Source: Aliiroseovarius sp.
Lineage (GTDB): Bacteria > Pseudomonadota > Alphaproteobacteria > Rhodobacterales > Rhodobacteraceae
Assembly: GCF_030148435.1 (NCBI RefSeq)
Contig: NZ_JASBTN010000061.1
Coordinates: forward strand, 1-64,000
Direction of reading: 5' to 3'
DNA: 64,000 bases
In this document: positions 36,652 to 45,802 of the stretch, piece by piece
Position numbering within the stretch: the stretch's first letter is position 1
How the letters are laid out: each line of letters starts with the position of its first letter
The notes under the pieces: model-generated
The model's input: the letters and a program-made list of their open reading frames with translations, nothing else
Database searches by the model: none
What the model was told of the DNA's origin: nothing
Position numbers and translations under genes: made by a program

Positions 36652-37797
36652 TCAGAGCTTGTCCGGATTGGCCAGGATGTCCCGCGCGATGACCAGGCGC
36701 TGGATGTCGCTGGTGCCCTCGTAGATCTGGGTAATGCGCGCGTCGCGATAGATGCGTTCGACCGGGTGGTCGCGCAGGTAGCCGTAGCCGCCATAGGTCT
36801 GGATCGCGGCCGAACAGACCTCTTCGGCTATTTCCGACGCAAAGAGCTTGGCCATCGAGGCCTCGCGCAGCGCCGGCAGGCCCGCGTCCTTCACCCGGGC
36901 CGCATGCAGCACCATCTGGCGTGCCGCTTCGACCTTGGTGGCCATGTCCGCCAGACGGAAACCGACCGCCTGATGCTTGGCGATCTCTACGCCGAAAGCC
37001 TTGCGCTCCTGGGCGTATTCGATCGCCAGTTCCAGCGCCCGTCGCGCCATGCCGACCGCCTGCGAAGCGATGCCGATCCGGCCCGCCTCGAGGTTGGCCA
37101 GCGCGATGCGATAGCCCTGGCCCTCGGCGCCCAGAAGGTTCTCGGCGGGCACGCGCATGTTCTCGAAGGACAGCTGGCAGGTATCCGAACAGTGAATGCC
37201 CAGCTTTTCCTCGACCCGCACGACCTCGTAGCCGGGGGTATCGGTTTCGACGATAAAGGCGCTGATGCCCTTGGACCCGGCGGCCTTGTCGGTCACGGCA
37301 AAGACGATGATCATGCCGCCCTGGCTGCCCGAGGTGATGAACTGCTTCGACCCGTTCAGCACGTAATGATCGCCATCCCGCACCGCCGTGGTGCGCAACT
37401 TCGAGGCGTCGGACCCCGCCTGCGGTTCGGTCAGGGCAAAGCCGCCGATCCACTCACCGCTGGCCAGTTTCGGCAGGTATTTCTTCTTCTGCTCCTCGCT
37501 GCCGTATTTCACGATCGGCCCGCAGCCGACCGAACTATGCACCGACAGGATAGTCGAACAGGCCCCATCACCCGCGGCAATCTCCTCGATCACGCTGGCA
37601 TAGGTGACAGTGTCCAAGGCGATGCCGTCGTACTCCTCGGGCACGACCATACCCAGAAAGCCCAGCTCGCCCATCTCGTTCAGGACTTCGCGGGGAAACT
37701 CGCCGGTGCGATCACGTTCCTCGGCGCCCGGCCACAGGCGGTCGCGGGCAAATTGGCGGGCCATGTCGCGGATGGCGGCTTGGGTTTCGTCCAGCAT
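36652..37797 (-). CDS. Acyl-CoA dehydrogenase (short/branched-chain type)
   Basis: The 381-residue flavoprotein introduces a double bond into an acyl-CoA and passes electrons to ETF. Family signatures are [15 protein letters not shown] (flavin contact), the [20 protein letters not shown] segment and IYEGTSDIQ, whose Glu is the catalytic base position of short-chain members. The chain length preference is inferred as short or branched. AAGGAGA precedes the ATG. It diverges from an AraC regulator with an 84-bp gap, which probably controls it. Confidence 0.93.
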   Translation of the reverse strand: MLDETQAAIRDMARQFARDRLWPGAEERDRTGEFPREVLNEMGELGFLGMVVPEEYDGIALDTVTYASVIEEIAAGDGACSTILSVHSSVGCGPIVKYGSEEQKKKYLPKLASGEWIGGFALTEPQAGSDASKLRTTAVRDGDHYVLNGSKQFITSGSQGGMIIVFAVTDKAAGSKGISAFIVETDTPGYEVVRVEEKLGIHCSDTCQLSFENMRVPAENLLGAEGQGYRIALANLEAGRIGIASQAVGMARRALELAIEYAQERKAFGVEIAKHQAVGFRLADMATKVEAARQMVLHAARVKDAGLPALREASMAKLFASEIAEEVCSAAIQTYGGYGYLRDHPVERIYRDARITQIYEGTSDIQRLVIARDILANPDKL

Positions 37798-37881
37798 GTG
37801 GGTCTCCTTCGGTGATCCGGGCGGTGATCCGGCGCGGAAATAGGTTCGGGTCAAGGATAGAATTGAAACCTGTCGCAGGCG

Positions 37882-38925
37882 ATGCCAATATCTTTCAGAA
37901 TTCTGACAGAAAATACCATGCCCCAGACCCCGCCCCTTCCAAGCCTGATTCCACCCGCCTTCGTCGCGGAGGCGATCGAATGCGGCCGTGTGGCGGGGGT
38001 CGACATGGCCGCGCTGCTGGACGAGCTGGGCCTGGATGGCGACGCCCTTGACCGGCTGGATGCGGATGGGTTCGGGCGCATCTGGCTGGAGCTGTCCTTT
38101 CGCATGCAGGACGAGTTCTTCGGGCTGGGTGCCCGCCCCATGCGACCGGGCAGTTTTACCCTGCTGGGCCATGCCACCCGGCAGGCCGCCAGCCTGGAAG
38201 TCGCCCTGGCGCGCGCCCTGCGTTTCCTGACAATCCTGCTGGATGAGCCCTCGGGGCGGCTCACCATCGACGGACGTCTGGCCCATGTCACGCTGTCCGA
38301 AAGCGGCCCGCCCCGGTCGGCCTTCGCCTATCGGGTCTATTTCATCATCCTGCACAGCCTGAACTGCTGGCTGGTCGGCGAACGTATCCCGATCCGCCAG
38401 ATGCAGTTTCGCTGCACCGAACCCGACGGCACCAACGACTACGGCGATTTCTTCGGCGTACCGGTCCGGTTCGGCGCCAAGCAAGGGCGCATGAGTTTCG
38501 AGCGTAAATACCTGCGCAAGCCGGTGAACCGAAACGAGCGCGCCTTGAAGAGCTTCCTGCGCACCGCCCCGACCGCTTTTCTGTCCGGCTATCGCCATGG
38601 GGACGGGATCAAGGCGCGGGTGGTGGCGGAGCTGTCGACCGGCGATGCGGAGGCCTGGGCCAGCCTGGACGAGATTGCCGCAAGGCTGGGCCTGTCCCCT
38701 TCGACCCTGCACCGGCGGCTGAAGGAGGAAGGCCAGAGCTTTGGCGAGATCAAGGAGGAACGCCGCCGTAACCTCGCCGTCTCGCTTCTGAAAAAGACCG
38801 ACCTGCCGGTGGCCGAGATCGCCGCGCGGGTGGGCTACGCCGAACCCAGCGCCTTTTTCCGTGCCTTTCACCGCTGGTTCGACACGACCCCGACGGCGAT
38901 GCGGACCCGGGATTCAAAGGCGTGA
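37882..38925 (+). CDS. AraC-family regulator with large N-terminal sensing domain
   Basis: The 347-residue regulator has an N-terminal ligand domain of the arabinose-binding-like type (GSFTLLGHATRQAASLEVAL) and a C-terminal AraC double helix-turn-helix (DEIAARLGLSPSTLHRRLKE, then VAEIAARVGYAEPSAFFRAF). Start is uncertain: ATG at 37882 or 37918, neither with a strong ribosome site. It is transcribed away from the acyl-CoA dehydrogenase gene and probably regulates it; a short palindrome CCTGTCGCAGG lies just before the first ATG (about 37869-37879). Confidence 0.9.
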   Translation: MPISFRILTENTMPQTPPLPSLIPPAFVAEAIECGRVAGVDMAALLDELGLDGDALDRLDADGFGRIWLELSFRMQDEFFGLGARPMRPGSFTLLGHATRQAASLEVALARALRFLTILLDEPSGRLTIDGRLAHVTLSESGPPRSAFAYRVYFIILHSLNCWLVGERIPIRQMQFRCTEPDGTNDYGDFFGVPVRFGAKQGRMSFERKYLRKPVNRNERALKSFLRTAPTAFLSGYRHGDGIKARVVAELSTGDAEAWASLDEIAARLGLSPSTLHRRLKEEGQSFGEIKEERRRNLAVSLLKKTDLPVAEIAARVGYAEPSAFFRAFHRWFDTTPTAMRTRDSKA

Positions 38926-39690
38926 TTAGGGCCTGGCGCGGCTCGACCTCTTGCAGGATACGGTCCAGTACGGAAAAGATCACGTCCACGTCCCCGGCTT
39001 TGATGGTCAGGGGCGGACGGTTTTTCAGGACATTGTCCCAGCCCCCCGCGCTGCCGATCAGGATGAGGTGATCCCACATGCGGTTCTTGACATGGGCGCA
39101 GATTTCCGTGGCCTCGGACCCATGCGGGCGGATCAGTTCACCCCCCCCAGAAACAACCCCATGCCGCACACGTCGCCGACGCAGGCGTATGCCGCTTCCA
39201 GTTTGCGCAGGCCCGCAATCAGGCGCGCGCCCATCACCCGCGCGTTTCCTGCAAGCCTTCATCATCGACGATATTCAGAACCTCCTCGCCGATGCGGCAG
39301 GACAGGGTCAAGCCGCCGAAAGAAAAAAAAGAACCCGATCCCGTTGTCGAAGCTTTCGGCAATTTCCCGGATGGTGGCCATTACCGATGGGTTTGCCCAT
39401 GATGACATTGTCCGGTACCGCGCCCTGCTGTTCGAACCCGAGGTAACAGCCGCCCAGACAACCCAGGCCGGTCTGCACTTCATCAGCGATGCACAACCCG
39501 CGCGTCGCACGAATTTTCTCATATACCGCAGTCAGATAGGCCTTTGGCGGGATGATCTGCCCGCCGACCGAGGGGAATGTTTCGGCAATAAACCCCGCGC
39601 CCCTGCCCGCGCTCCCGAAGCGCCGAATTCCCATCGAGAATCCGGCAGCGCCATGCGTTGCGGAACGTCGTTTCGCATCCCCACAGGCGG
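38926..39690 (-). pseudogene. Broken class III (PLP) aminotransferase gene
   Basis: Fragments in three frames spell the C-terminal half of a class III aminotransferase. GFIAETFPSVGGQIIPPKAY and CIADEVQTGLGCLGGCYLGF (about 39440-39640) come first, then a frame change to REIAESFDNGIGFFF (about 39320-39370). A further change follows near an A-rich run at 39318-39331 to LTLSCRIGEEVLNIVDDEG, and finally ELIRPHGSEATEICAHVKNR and PPLTIKAGDVD up to about 38930. The N-terminal part and PLP-domain start are missing; the remnant ends at the DsbA-family gene. The real enzyme would be at least 430 residues, so this is a decayed remnant. It abuts the AraC gene tail to tail. Confidence 0.8.
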
Positions 39691-39703
39691 CGCTTGTGGA
39701 AGG

Positions 39704-40357
39704 TCAGGCGGACTGTTCGGACAGGAGGTGATCCAGGATGCGACCGTAGGTCTTTACACCCTGCGCACCACTCACAAGGTGTTGCTTGTCAAAGATCATC
39801 GCGGGCACGCCGGTCACGCCACGGCTGGTCCAGAACTGCTCCTTTTCGCGTACCGTGGCGGCATGGCTGCCGACCTCCAGCATCTTCAGGACCGCGCCAC
39901 GGTCAAACTCCAGGCCCGCCGCTACATCGGCCAACACCTGCGGGTCCGCCAGATCGGCGCGCCGGGTGAAATAGGCGGTGAAAAGCGCCAGTTTGACCTC
40001 ATGCGCCCTGCCCTGCGCCGCCGCCCAGTCGATCAGTTGATGGGCCCGGAAGGTGTTGACCATGCGCATGTCGTCGGAGAATGCGAAGGTAAAGCCCACC
40101 TCCGCCCCCAGCGCGGTCAACCGGTCACGCGCGGCCAGGGATTCCGCGGCGCTGGTGCCGTATTTGGCGGCCAGATGCTCCTGCAGGTTCTCCCCCTCCT
40201 CCGGCATCTGCGGGTTGAGCTCGAACGGGTGCCAATGCAGTTCCAAGGCAACCGCACGGGCCTCGGCGGCCCTGGCCAGCTGGTTATAGCCCACCGCACA
40301 CCAGGGGCAGACGACATCCGAGACGATGTCCACGCGAAGCGATGCCTGAGCGGTCAT
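39704..40357 (-). CDS. DsbA-family oxidoreductase (FrnE-like)
   Basis: The 217-residue protein is a cytoplasmic thioredoxin-fold oxidoreductase of the FrnE/DsbA-like family. The active site CPWC is at residues 17-20 (IVSDVVCPWC), the helical insertion follows, and the cis-proline loop is GVTGVPAMIF. No signal peptide is present, unlike true DsbA. Members reduce or isomerise disulfides under stress; the partner is unknown. It stands alone between the aminotransferase remnant and the second tRNA-Glu. Confidence 0.88.
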   Translation of the reverse strand: MTAQASLRVDIVSDVVCPWCAVGYNQLARAAEARAVALELHWHPFELNPQMPEEGENLQEHLAAKYGTSAAESLAARDRLTALGAEVGFTFAFSDDMRMVNTFRAHQLIDWAAAQGRAHEVKLALFTAYFTRRADLADPQVLADVAAGLEFDRGAVLKMLEVGSHAATVREKEQFWTSRGVTGVPAMIFDKQHLVSGAQGVKTYGRILDHLLSEQSA

Positions 40358-40478
40358 GGCGGGTTCCTTGCAAACATGTGACTAACATAGGGCCGGTGCA
40401 GCGGGAAACCTAGCTGGCGCCCGAGGGTTTCTGGCGACGCCCCGGGCAAGAAAAACCGGCTTTCGCACAAAATCCCTC

Positions 40479-40507
40479 TTGCGCCCTACCGGTGTTTTCC
40501 CTAGAAC
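40479..40507 (+). promoter_or_regulatory. Promoter of the second tRNA-Glu
   Basis: TTGCGC (40479-40484) and TAGAAC (40502-40507) are separated by 17 bp. The block from TTTTCCC to the tRNA is identical to the first copy. Confidence 0.65.
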
Positions 40508-40524
40508 CCGCCTCACCACAGCGT

Positions 40525-40599
40525 GGCCCGTTCGTCTATCGGTTAGGACGCCAGGTTTTCAACCTGGAAAGAGGGGTTCGATTCCCCTACGGGCTGCCA
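40525..40599 (+). tRNA. tRNA-Glu (UUC), copy 2
   Basis: The sequence is identical over 75 nt to the copy at 26681-26755, with anticodon UUC and encoded CCA. A tyrosine-recombinase remnant on the opposite strand runs into its 3' half, so this tRNA probably served as an integration site. Confidence 0.97.
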
Positions 40600-40987
40600 C
40601 ATCCTTCAGAAAAGCGTTGTTTTCCAAGGAGTCAGCGTCGGCAATAGTCCCACTATCGTCTTCGACGCTGGGAAGTGGGACTTTTTTGCGTTCCGGCTCC
40701 CTGCGTTCGAATTGTTGGAAGGCAAGTTTGCGGCGGTTCGCGTCTTCAGTGTAGCGCTGGGCTTCAGAAAGAGTCTGATGCCCCGTAACGGCCATTATCT
40801 CGTGCGCCGTTGCTCCGCTCTCCGCCATGGCGACCGATCCTGCTTTGCGAAGCCCATGCATCGCGCATTTTTTCGGCAGACCAGCCGCATCGCACCAATC
40901 CCGGAACTTGTTCCCCATCCCCTTCGTCGAAAACGGCTTGCCGTACTCAGTTACGATGTAGGTCTCGTCACCGGTTCCCGCGTTCAC
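40559..40987 (-). pseudogene. C-terminal remnant of a tyrosine recombinase (integrase)
   Basis: About 140 residues of the catalytic domain remain: TEYGKPFSTKGMGNKFRDWC, then HGLRKAGSVAMAE with the box-II arginine, TGHQTL with the conserved His, and QRYTEDANRRKLA with the nucleophilic Tyr. The N-terminal DNA-binding part and the first catalytic arginine are missing; the frame stops making integrase sense at about 40987, where a different unrecognised frame begins. The 3' end reads through the tRNA-Glu T arm, as seen when integrases sit next to their attachment site. It is a leftover of an island that used this tRNA. Confidence 0.8.
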
Positions 40988-41249
40988 CGTTCGTGTTCAA
41001 CGCCGCAACCAAATGGTGGCGGGCGACCTTGACCGGCTCATCCTCACAGAGGTCGTAGTGGAACACATCGCCGTCGCCCGTACGCCCCTCAAGCACGCCG
41101 TTTTCGAGGATTGCGACCAACCGTTCAGCGGGACCGTGGAGACCCATACCTGCTTGCTGGCGCAGGTGTTCTGTCACCGGAGGATACCGCAGGCTATCCC
41201 ACGTCAATCCGACCTGTGTCGGGTTCCAGTGCATCAACTCATACACCAT
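40988..41249 (-). other. Unrecognised coding-like stretch between integrase and permease remnants
   Basis: The minus strand is open in the same frame as the permease remnant and encodes unrecognised sequence such as LVAILENGVLEGRTGDGDVF. It is probably a fusion of debris left by deletion, not a gene. Confidence 0.3.
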
Positions 41250-41700
41250 GGCTTCAAGCCCCCCGTTTTCCATCCTCGGCAAGGCCACAAGCAGGGCGAT
41301 GATGATCGCTTCCATGAACATGCCCGGAACCGCATAGGCCAGCAGGATCATGACAGGGATCAGCATCGGCGACATCTCAAGCGACGTGAGCCAGTGCGAA
41401 AACGCGCCCGGCAGGTCGGCAAAACCCGGGAACCGCACGTAAATCAGCACTCCCCGGATGATGGTGAAGATCATCACCTACATTATCGCGGTCTGCGGAT
41501 GCATGTCCATCAGTTCCGCCGACCGGATGCCGCGAATGAGCGCCTTGAGCACGACGACGAAGGCGCCGATCACCCCGCCCTCGGTCGGGCAGCCCCAGGC
41601 ATCGCCGCCAAAGGGGGTGTAGACGAAGGGGAAGATCATCACGACGACAAAGACGGTGGGACGCGCGGGCGGCAGAGACACAAGGCGCCCTTTCCGGGTG
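41250..41700 (-). pseudogene. Remnant of a TRAP transporter large permease (DctM-like)
   Basis: Two in-frame parts separated by a TAG codon (41478-41480) spell a DctM-type segment. The first (PTEGGVIGAFVVVLKALIRG) matches the family's P-T-E-x-x-x-x-G-A-F motif; the second begins MIFTIIRGVLIYVRFPGFAD and continues PMLIPVMILLAYAVPGMFME. A full DctM has about 430 residues; N- and C-terminal thirds are absent. It lies in the decayed zone next to the integrase remnant. Confidence 0.6.
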
Positions 41701-42268
41701 AAACCTGAATCCGCCGGGCCGAAGCCCTTGATCGTGACCGCCATGCCAATGCCCAGACGCACCGGGACCAGCCGACCGCCCGAAACTACAAGGCCGTTTG
41801 CAATCGGTTCCATATCCCTGCCCCTTGCCTGTCGCAGCTTGGGACATGCCTGGATACATGCTTTGCTTAAATCCCGGTCTGGGTGGCGGCATTGGCCACC
41901 AGCGGCACGGCGGCGGGTCGTTCGTCGTTGCGCAGGAAGGGCAAGGGACCGGCGTCCGGTTCAGAATGCGTCGCTTGGTTTTCCTCCCGGCTCATGCGGT
42001 TGCATGAGAGACATGGTGGCCCGCAACTGCCCGTCTGGCATGAAGGAAATCGCGTCCTGGTGCCAATTCCGCTCCTGCCGCTCAACCGGCCAGCCAATCC
42101 GGCTTGGGTTGGTCGTTTTGTCCCGACAGAAAATATTCCTGAGAAACGGGTCAAGGGGCCGCATGCAAACGCACGCCTGTTCACGTCCCGCGCTTGCCGG
42201 GGTGATCCAACACCCGGGCATCCCGGTTGCGCCCGCCTGACGATGCAGCCTCTTTCGGGTCTCCGCCC
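41701..42268. other. Region without a supported gene
   Basis: Several short overlapping frames exist, none with family resemblance or a ribosome site. A lone CGACAGAA half-site (42124-42131) resembles half of the motif upstream of soxB and the MttB-like gene. The stretch is probably degenerate remains of the island. Confidence 0.4.
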
Positions 42269-43354
42269 CTATACGGCCGCTTCGTTGCCGTCGGCAAGAT
42301 CCGAAAGAATGACATCCTCCCGGCCGGCAGCATGGCCTTCGCCGCCCGCCATCGCCTTTTCGAAAAATGTGGCCTGCGCCCGTCCCCCATATTTAGAAGC
42401 GTAGAGCGCAATATCCGCATCCTCGAGCATCTGTTCGGCGACCGGTCGGGCATAGAGCGTGCTTTCAACCATGCCAATACTGGCCGAGATGCGGCAGGGT
42501 TCCCCTCGGAAGTCGAACGGCTGTTCAAGTCGGAAGATCATGCGCTGCGCGATGGTCAAAAGAAGAGCACGTTCGGTCAGGCCCGGGAACACCAGGACGA
42601 ATTCATCCCCCCCGACCCGGGCGACCGTGTCGTCGGCACGGGTTTCTTCGAGCAGAATCCGGGACACTTCCTGCAATACGTGATCCCCGGCTGCATGCCC
42701 CAGCGTGTCGTTTACCGCCTTGAAGTGATCCAGGTCGAGATGCACCAGCGCGAAGGGCATCCGCCGGCTGATCAACCGATGCAGCACTTCGTTCAGCGAC
42801 AGACGGTTGGCCAGCCCGGTCAACATGTCCGATCCGGCCCGCGCGACGGCCGCGTCCTTCTCGCCCCGCAGCTTCGTGGACAGCTGGCCGCTGGCGGCCT
42901 GTGCAGCCGACTTGGACTCGACCAGATAGAGCAATTCCAGCGTCAGGTCCGTGGCGGGAAAATCCGACCCCGCCAACCCGTAGCGGGCCACGGCCTCTAC
43001 CACCGAAATCCCGAAACTGAGGTTCAGCAGGACCATGCCCTCACCGGGCAGGCAGACCGCTGTGCCAACCAGCTGGGTTGCATGTTCGTCATGCAGGCGC
43101 ACATGAATCTTGACCCCCTCGTTTTCACGGACATCGGTTATCGACCGGATTTTACGCGGGCGGCGCAGGGCGAAGGCACGCAGAAAGCTCTGCCCCACCA
43201 TGTCTGGCAGGGGCAGCACCTTTGCCAATGTGGGGCCGACATGCCGGATCAGGCCACGCGCATCCACCAACAGGTGCATCGGCATCAACCGGTCGAGATT
43301 GGCGACCCCCATCACGATGTTGCCGGTCTGCATTACGGGTGTGCTCATCCTCAT
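42269..43354 (-). CDS. Diguanylate cyclase with H-NOX-associated (HNOBA) domain
   Basis: The 361-residue protein makes c-di-GMP. Residues 20-150 resemble the HNOBA domain found next to H-NOX proteins and in guanylate cyclases (MPMHLLVDARGLIRHVGPTL; VVEAVARYGLAGSDF). A short coiled linker follows (about 148-175). The GGDEF domain has the active motif GGDEF (248-252) and an inhibitory I-site R-A-D-D (239-242) at the usual 5-residue distance, so the enzyme is predicted active and product-inhibited. Its start overlaps the H-NOX-like gene stop (ATGA, 43351-43354), so the two form a sensor/effector pair. No EAL domain is present. Confidence 0.9.
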   Translation of the reverse strand: MRMSTPVMQTGNIVMGVANLDRLMPMHLLVDARGLIRHVGPTLAKVLPLPDMVGQSFLRAFALRRPRKIRSITDVRENEGVKIHVRLHDEHATQLVGTAVCLPGEGMVLLNLSFGISVVEAVARYGLAGSDFPATDLTLELLYLVESKSAAQAASGQLSTKLRGEKDAAVARAGSDMLTGLANRLSLNEVLHRLISRRMPFALVHLDLDHFKAVNDTLGHAAGDHVLQEVSRILLEETRADDTVARVGGDEFVLVFPGLTERALLLTIAQRMIFRLEQPFDFRGEPCRISASIGMVESTLYARPVAEQMLEDADIALYASKYGGRAQATFFEKAMAGGEGHAAGREDVILSDLADGNEAAV

Positions 43355-43935
43355 GTCCCCGCTGCCAGGTTGAAGGTCCGGCCTTTCTGGAAACCGGTGT
43401 CCAGCAGACGGATCGAAATCGTTTCCACGCCCCCCGAGCGGCCGACGTAATCCAGCAACGCCAGGGCACCATAATCATCTGCGAGACCACGCATCATGCC
43501 GATGAATGCATGGGCGAAGCCGGCGATCCGACAGGACACGGTCAGGGTGAATTCGCCATTGCCGTGCTCCAACAGCTCCAGTTCGGGCAATTCCAGCTCC
43601 TGCACCGCCAAACGGGCGCGCCCGGGCAGCTCATCCAGCGAATGCAGGAAATCCTCGTAGTCCACGCCGCCGAATCGCAACAGTCGGCGCACCCGCTCCG
43701 AGCTTTCGTGCGTCACCATGAAGGTCCCGAGATCCTCAAGCAGGTCCGCGCGCGTCTTCTCAAGCCGCAGAGAAGCCGCGTCCAGCACCTGGTTCGTCAG
43801 CGCATCCTCATAGACGAACATCGGTTCGAAGCTTTCGAACTCGCAATCAATATCCTCCATCACGGCGACCCAGAGTCCGTTGCCATAGGTGCGGCGGAGG
43901 AAGTTTTCCAACGACCTGTTGATCAGACCGTGCAT
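43351..43935 (-). CDS. H-NOX-like (HNOB) protein lacking the usual heme histidine
   Basis: The 194-residue protein has the H-NOX fold signature from the start (MHGLINRSLENFLRRTYG) to the end, and it is co-transcribed with an HNOBA-GGDEF protein. H-NOX proteins bind heme through a histidine in the L-D-x-L-H segment; here it reads LDELP, with Pro104 in place of His. The Y-x-S-x-R heme-propionate motif reads TVSCR (132-136). A histidine at residue 98 is nearby but not at the ligand position. It may therefore be a heme-free or differently liganded sensor. I start at the ATG at 43935, preceded by GAGGGTGAG. Family assignment is strong; ligand is unknown. Confidence 0.85.
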   Translation of the reverse strand: MHGLINRSLENFLRRTYGNGLWVAVMEDIDCEFESFEPMFVYEDALTNQVLDAASLRLEKTRADLLEDLGTFMVTHESSERVRRLLRFGGVDYEDFLHSLDELPGRARLAVQELELPELELLEHGNGEFTLTVSCRIAGFAHAFIGMMRGLADDYGALALLDYVGRSGGVETISIRLLDTGFQKGRTFNLAAGT

Positions 43936-44060
43936 GTGTCTCACCCTCTGCTTCTTTCCGGCAGATTACGGACCAGGTGTTAAGAAACAGTTCTTTCCTT
44001 TCATATGGATATATGCCGATCGCCGCGGGGCCACCGGAAGATCACCACATGCGCAATGGA

Positions 44061-45626
44061 TCAGAAGTCCGTGGGCGCCCCCCCCTCGGCCTTGCGCCGG
44101 GCCACGAAGTCGGCAAGCTCTTCGCGAATGGCCTCGTCCATGGGCGGGGCTTCGAATTCGGCGATGATTTCCCTGAACTTGCGATGCGCCCGTTCGGCGG
44201 TCCACGCGCCGCCGTTGGCCTCCCAGGCTTCATAGTTGGCCCAATCGGAGAGGAAAGGCTGGTAGAAGGCGGTGGTATAGCGATCCTGGGTATGCTGGGT
44301 GCCGAAGAAATGCCCGTCGCCTCCAACCTCGCGGATCGCGTCCAGCGCGATGTCATCGGGTGTCGTAGCCCATATCTGCGGGTCCATATAGCGTTGGATC
44401 TGCTGCAGGATCTCGCAATCCATGACGAATTTCTCGGGGCTGGCGATCAGCCCGCCTTCAAGCCATCCGGCGGCGTGATAGACCATGTTGGTGCCCGACT
44501 GCACCGCCGCCCAGAGGCTGTTCGAGGTTTCCCATGTCGCCTGGGCATCGGGCACGTTTGCCGCACAGACGCCCGATGAGCGCATCGGCAGACCATAGAA
44601 CCGCGCCATCTGCCCGGTCATTTGGGTCGAGCGCATGTATTCCGGCGTGCCAAAGGCGGGCGCGCCGGTCTTCATGTCCACGTTCGAGGTAAAAGTCCCG
44701 ATCGCACAGGCCACCCCCGGGTTCACATATTGCGCCAGCGCGATGGCACAAAGCCCCTCGGCCAGCGATTGCGCCACGGCACCAGCCATGGTTACAGGGG
44801 CCATGGCACCGGCAAGCGTGAAGGGCGTGACCACCAGCCCCTGCCCGCGCCGCGCCAGGCGCAGCCAGCCATCCATCATCGGGAAGTCGTGTTTCAGGGG
44901 CGAGGTGGAGTTGATGTTGGTGTACATCTTCGGGCTTGCGTCGAATTCCTCGTGGCTCCAGCCGCCGGAAATGCGCACCATCTCCATCACGTCCTCGACC
45001 CGCTCCTTGCCGAGGCTATAGGCATGGGCCACCTTGTCGGTCAGGGTCAGCTTGTCGAAAAGGACGTCCAGGTGGCGCACGCTGGCGTGAATGTCCACCG
45101 GCTCCACCGGGTAGCCGCCGACGAAATGGATGCAGTTGAAATACTGGCTGAGTTTCAGAAGATTGGCACATTGTTCGCGATTGCCGGGCACCTTCTTGCC
45201 GATCTCCATGTCCCAATAGTTGGGCGGGCTGGACACATTTCCGAACAGGATATGCCCGCCTCCCACGGTGATCTTGCGGTCCGGGTTGCGCGGGGTGATG
45301 TCGAACTGCGACGGGGCCTTGGCGACCATTTCCATGATCCAGTCACGGCCCATGCGCACATTGTCGCCGTCGATGATGCAGCCCGCCTCGCGCAGGAGCG
45401 CCTTGGCTTCGGGGTTATAGAACTCGATACCGATTTCTTCCAGGATGCGCATCGCCCCGTCGTGGATCGCCTGCACGCCCTCCTCGCTCAAGGGTTCCGT
45501 TGGCCGGTCCATGTTGACCGGCAGACGCCAATCCATCTGCTGGATGGCCCCGGTGGGGCGGGCGTGGCCCGCGCGGCCTCCCTTCCGTGTCGCGGAGCGG
45601 CGGCGTTTGGGTCGGTCTGAACACAT
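44061..45626 (-). CDS. Trimethylamine methyltransferase (MttB) family protein, non-pyrrolysine
   Basis: The 521-residue protein belongs to the MttB/MtgB superfamily, which demethylates trimethylamine or quaternary amines onto a corrinoid protein. It begins with a basic tail (DRPKRRRSATRKGGRAG) typical of roseobacter members and contains SLAEGLCAIALAQYVNPGVA and FGTPEYMRSTQM. The frame is open throughout with no internal TAG, so it lacks pyrrolysine and is more like glycine-betaine-type homologues. No corrinoid protein gene is adjacent. The ATG at 45626 follows CAGGAGAC. A CGACAGAAGGTGTCG element lies 64 bp upstream, shared with soxB. A broken FMN oxidoreductase gene diverges from it. Confidence 0.88.
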   Translation of the reverse strand: MCSDRPKRRRSATRKGGRAGHARPTGAIQQMDWRLPVNMDRPTEPLSEEGVQAIHDGAMRILEEIGIEFYNPEAKALLREAGCIIDGDNVRMGRDWIMEMVAKAPSQFDITPRNPDRKITVGGGHILFGNVSSPPNYWDMEIGKKVPGNREQCANLLKLSQYFNCIHFVGGYPVEPVDIHASVRHLDVLFDKLTLTDKVAHAYSLGKERVEDVMEMVRISGGWSHEEFDASPKMYTNINSTSPLKHDFPMMDGWLRLARRGQGLVVTPFTLAGAMAPVTMAGAVAQSLAEGLCAIALAQYVNPGVACAIGTFTSNVDMKTGAPAFGTPEYMRSTQMTGQMARFYGLPMRSSGVCAANVPDAQATWETSNSLWAAVQSGTNMVYHAAGWLEGGLIASPEKFVMDCEILQQIQRYMDPQIWATTPDDIALDAIREVGGDGHFFGTQHTQDRYTTAFYQPFLSDWANYEAWEANGGAWTAERAHRKFREIIAEFEAPPMDEAIREELADFVARRKAEGGAPTDF

Positions 45627-45689
45627 GTCGTGTCTCCTGTTCGTTTCTTCCACGATGGCCGGAGCCGCCGCCCACGCCAATTCGGTTTC

Positions 45690-45704
45690 CGACAGAAGGT
45701 GTCG
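45690..45704. promoter_or_regulatory. Inverted-repeat motif upstream of the MttB-like gene
   Basis: CGACAGAAGGTGTCG matches the soxB upstream element at 12 of 15 positions, including both arms and the AGAA. Both have TTT flanks and the same orientation to their gene. Confidence 0.5.
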
Positions 45705-45802
45705 CTTTTGGCAATTGATGCGCCGCTCCGGGCCGCCGGCATTTCGAATATGTCTTGCCTTCGGCACCTCCAGATCTCTTGATACGCGTCAGGAGGACCG
45801 CC

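Noticed and set aside
44061-45626. Pyrrolysine-containing MttB
   Set aside because: The frame contains no internal TAG, and no pyl genes or corrinoid protein gene are in the window.
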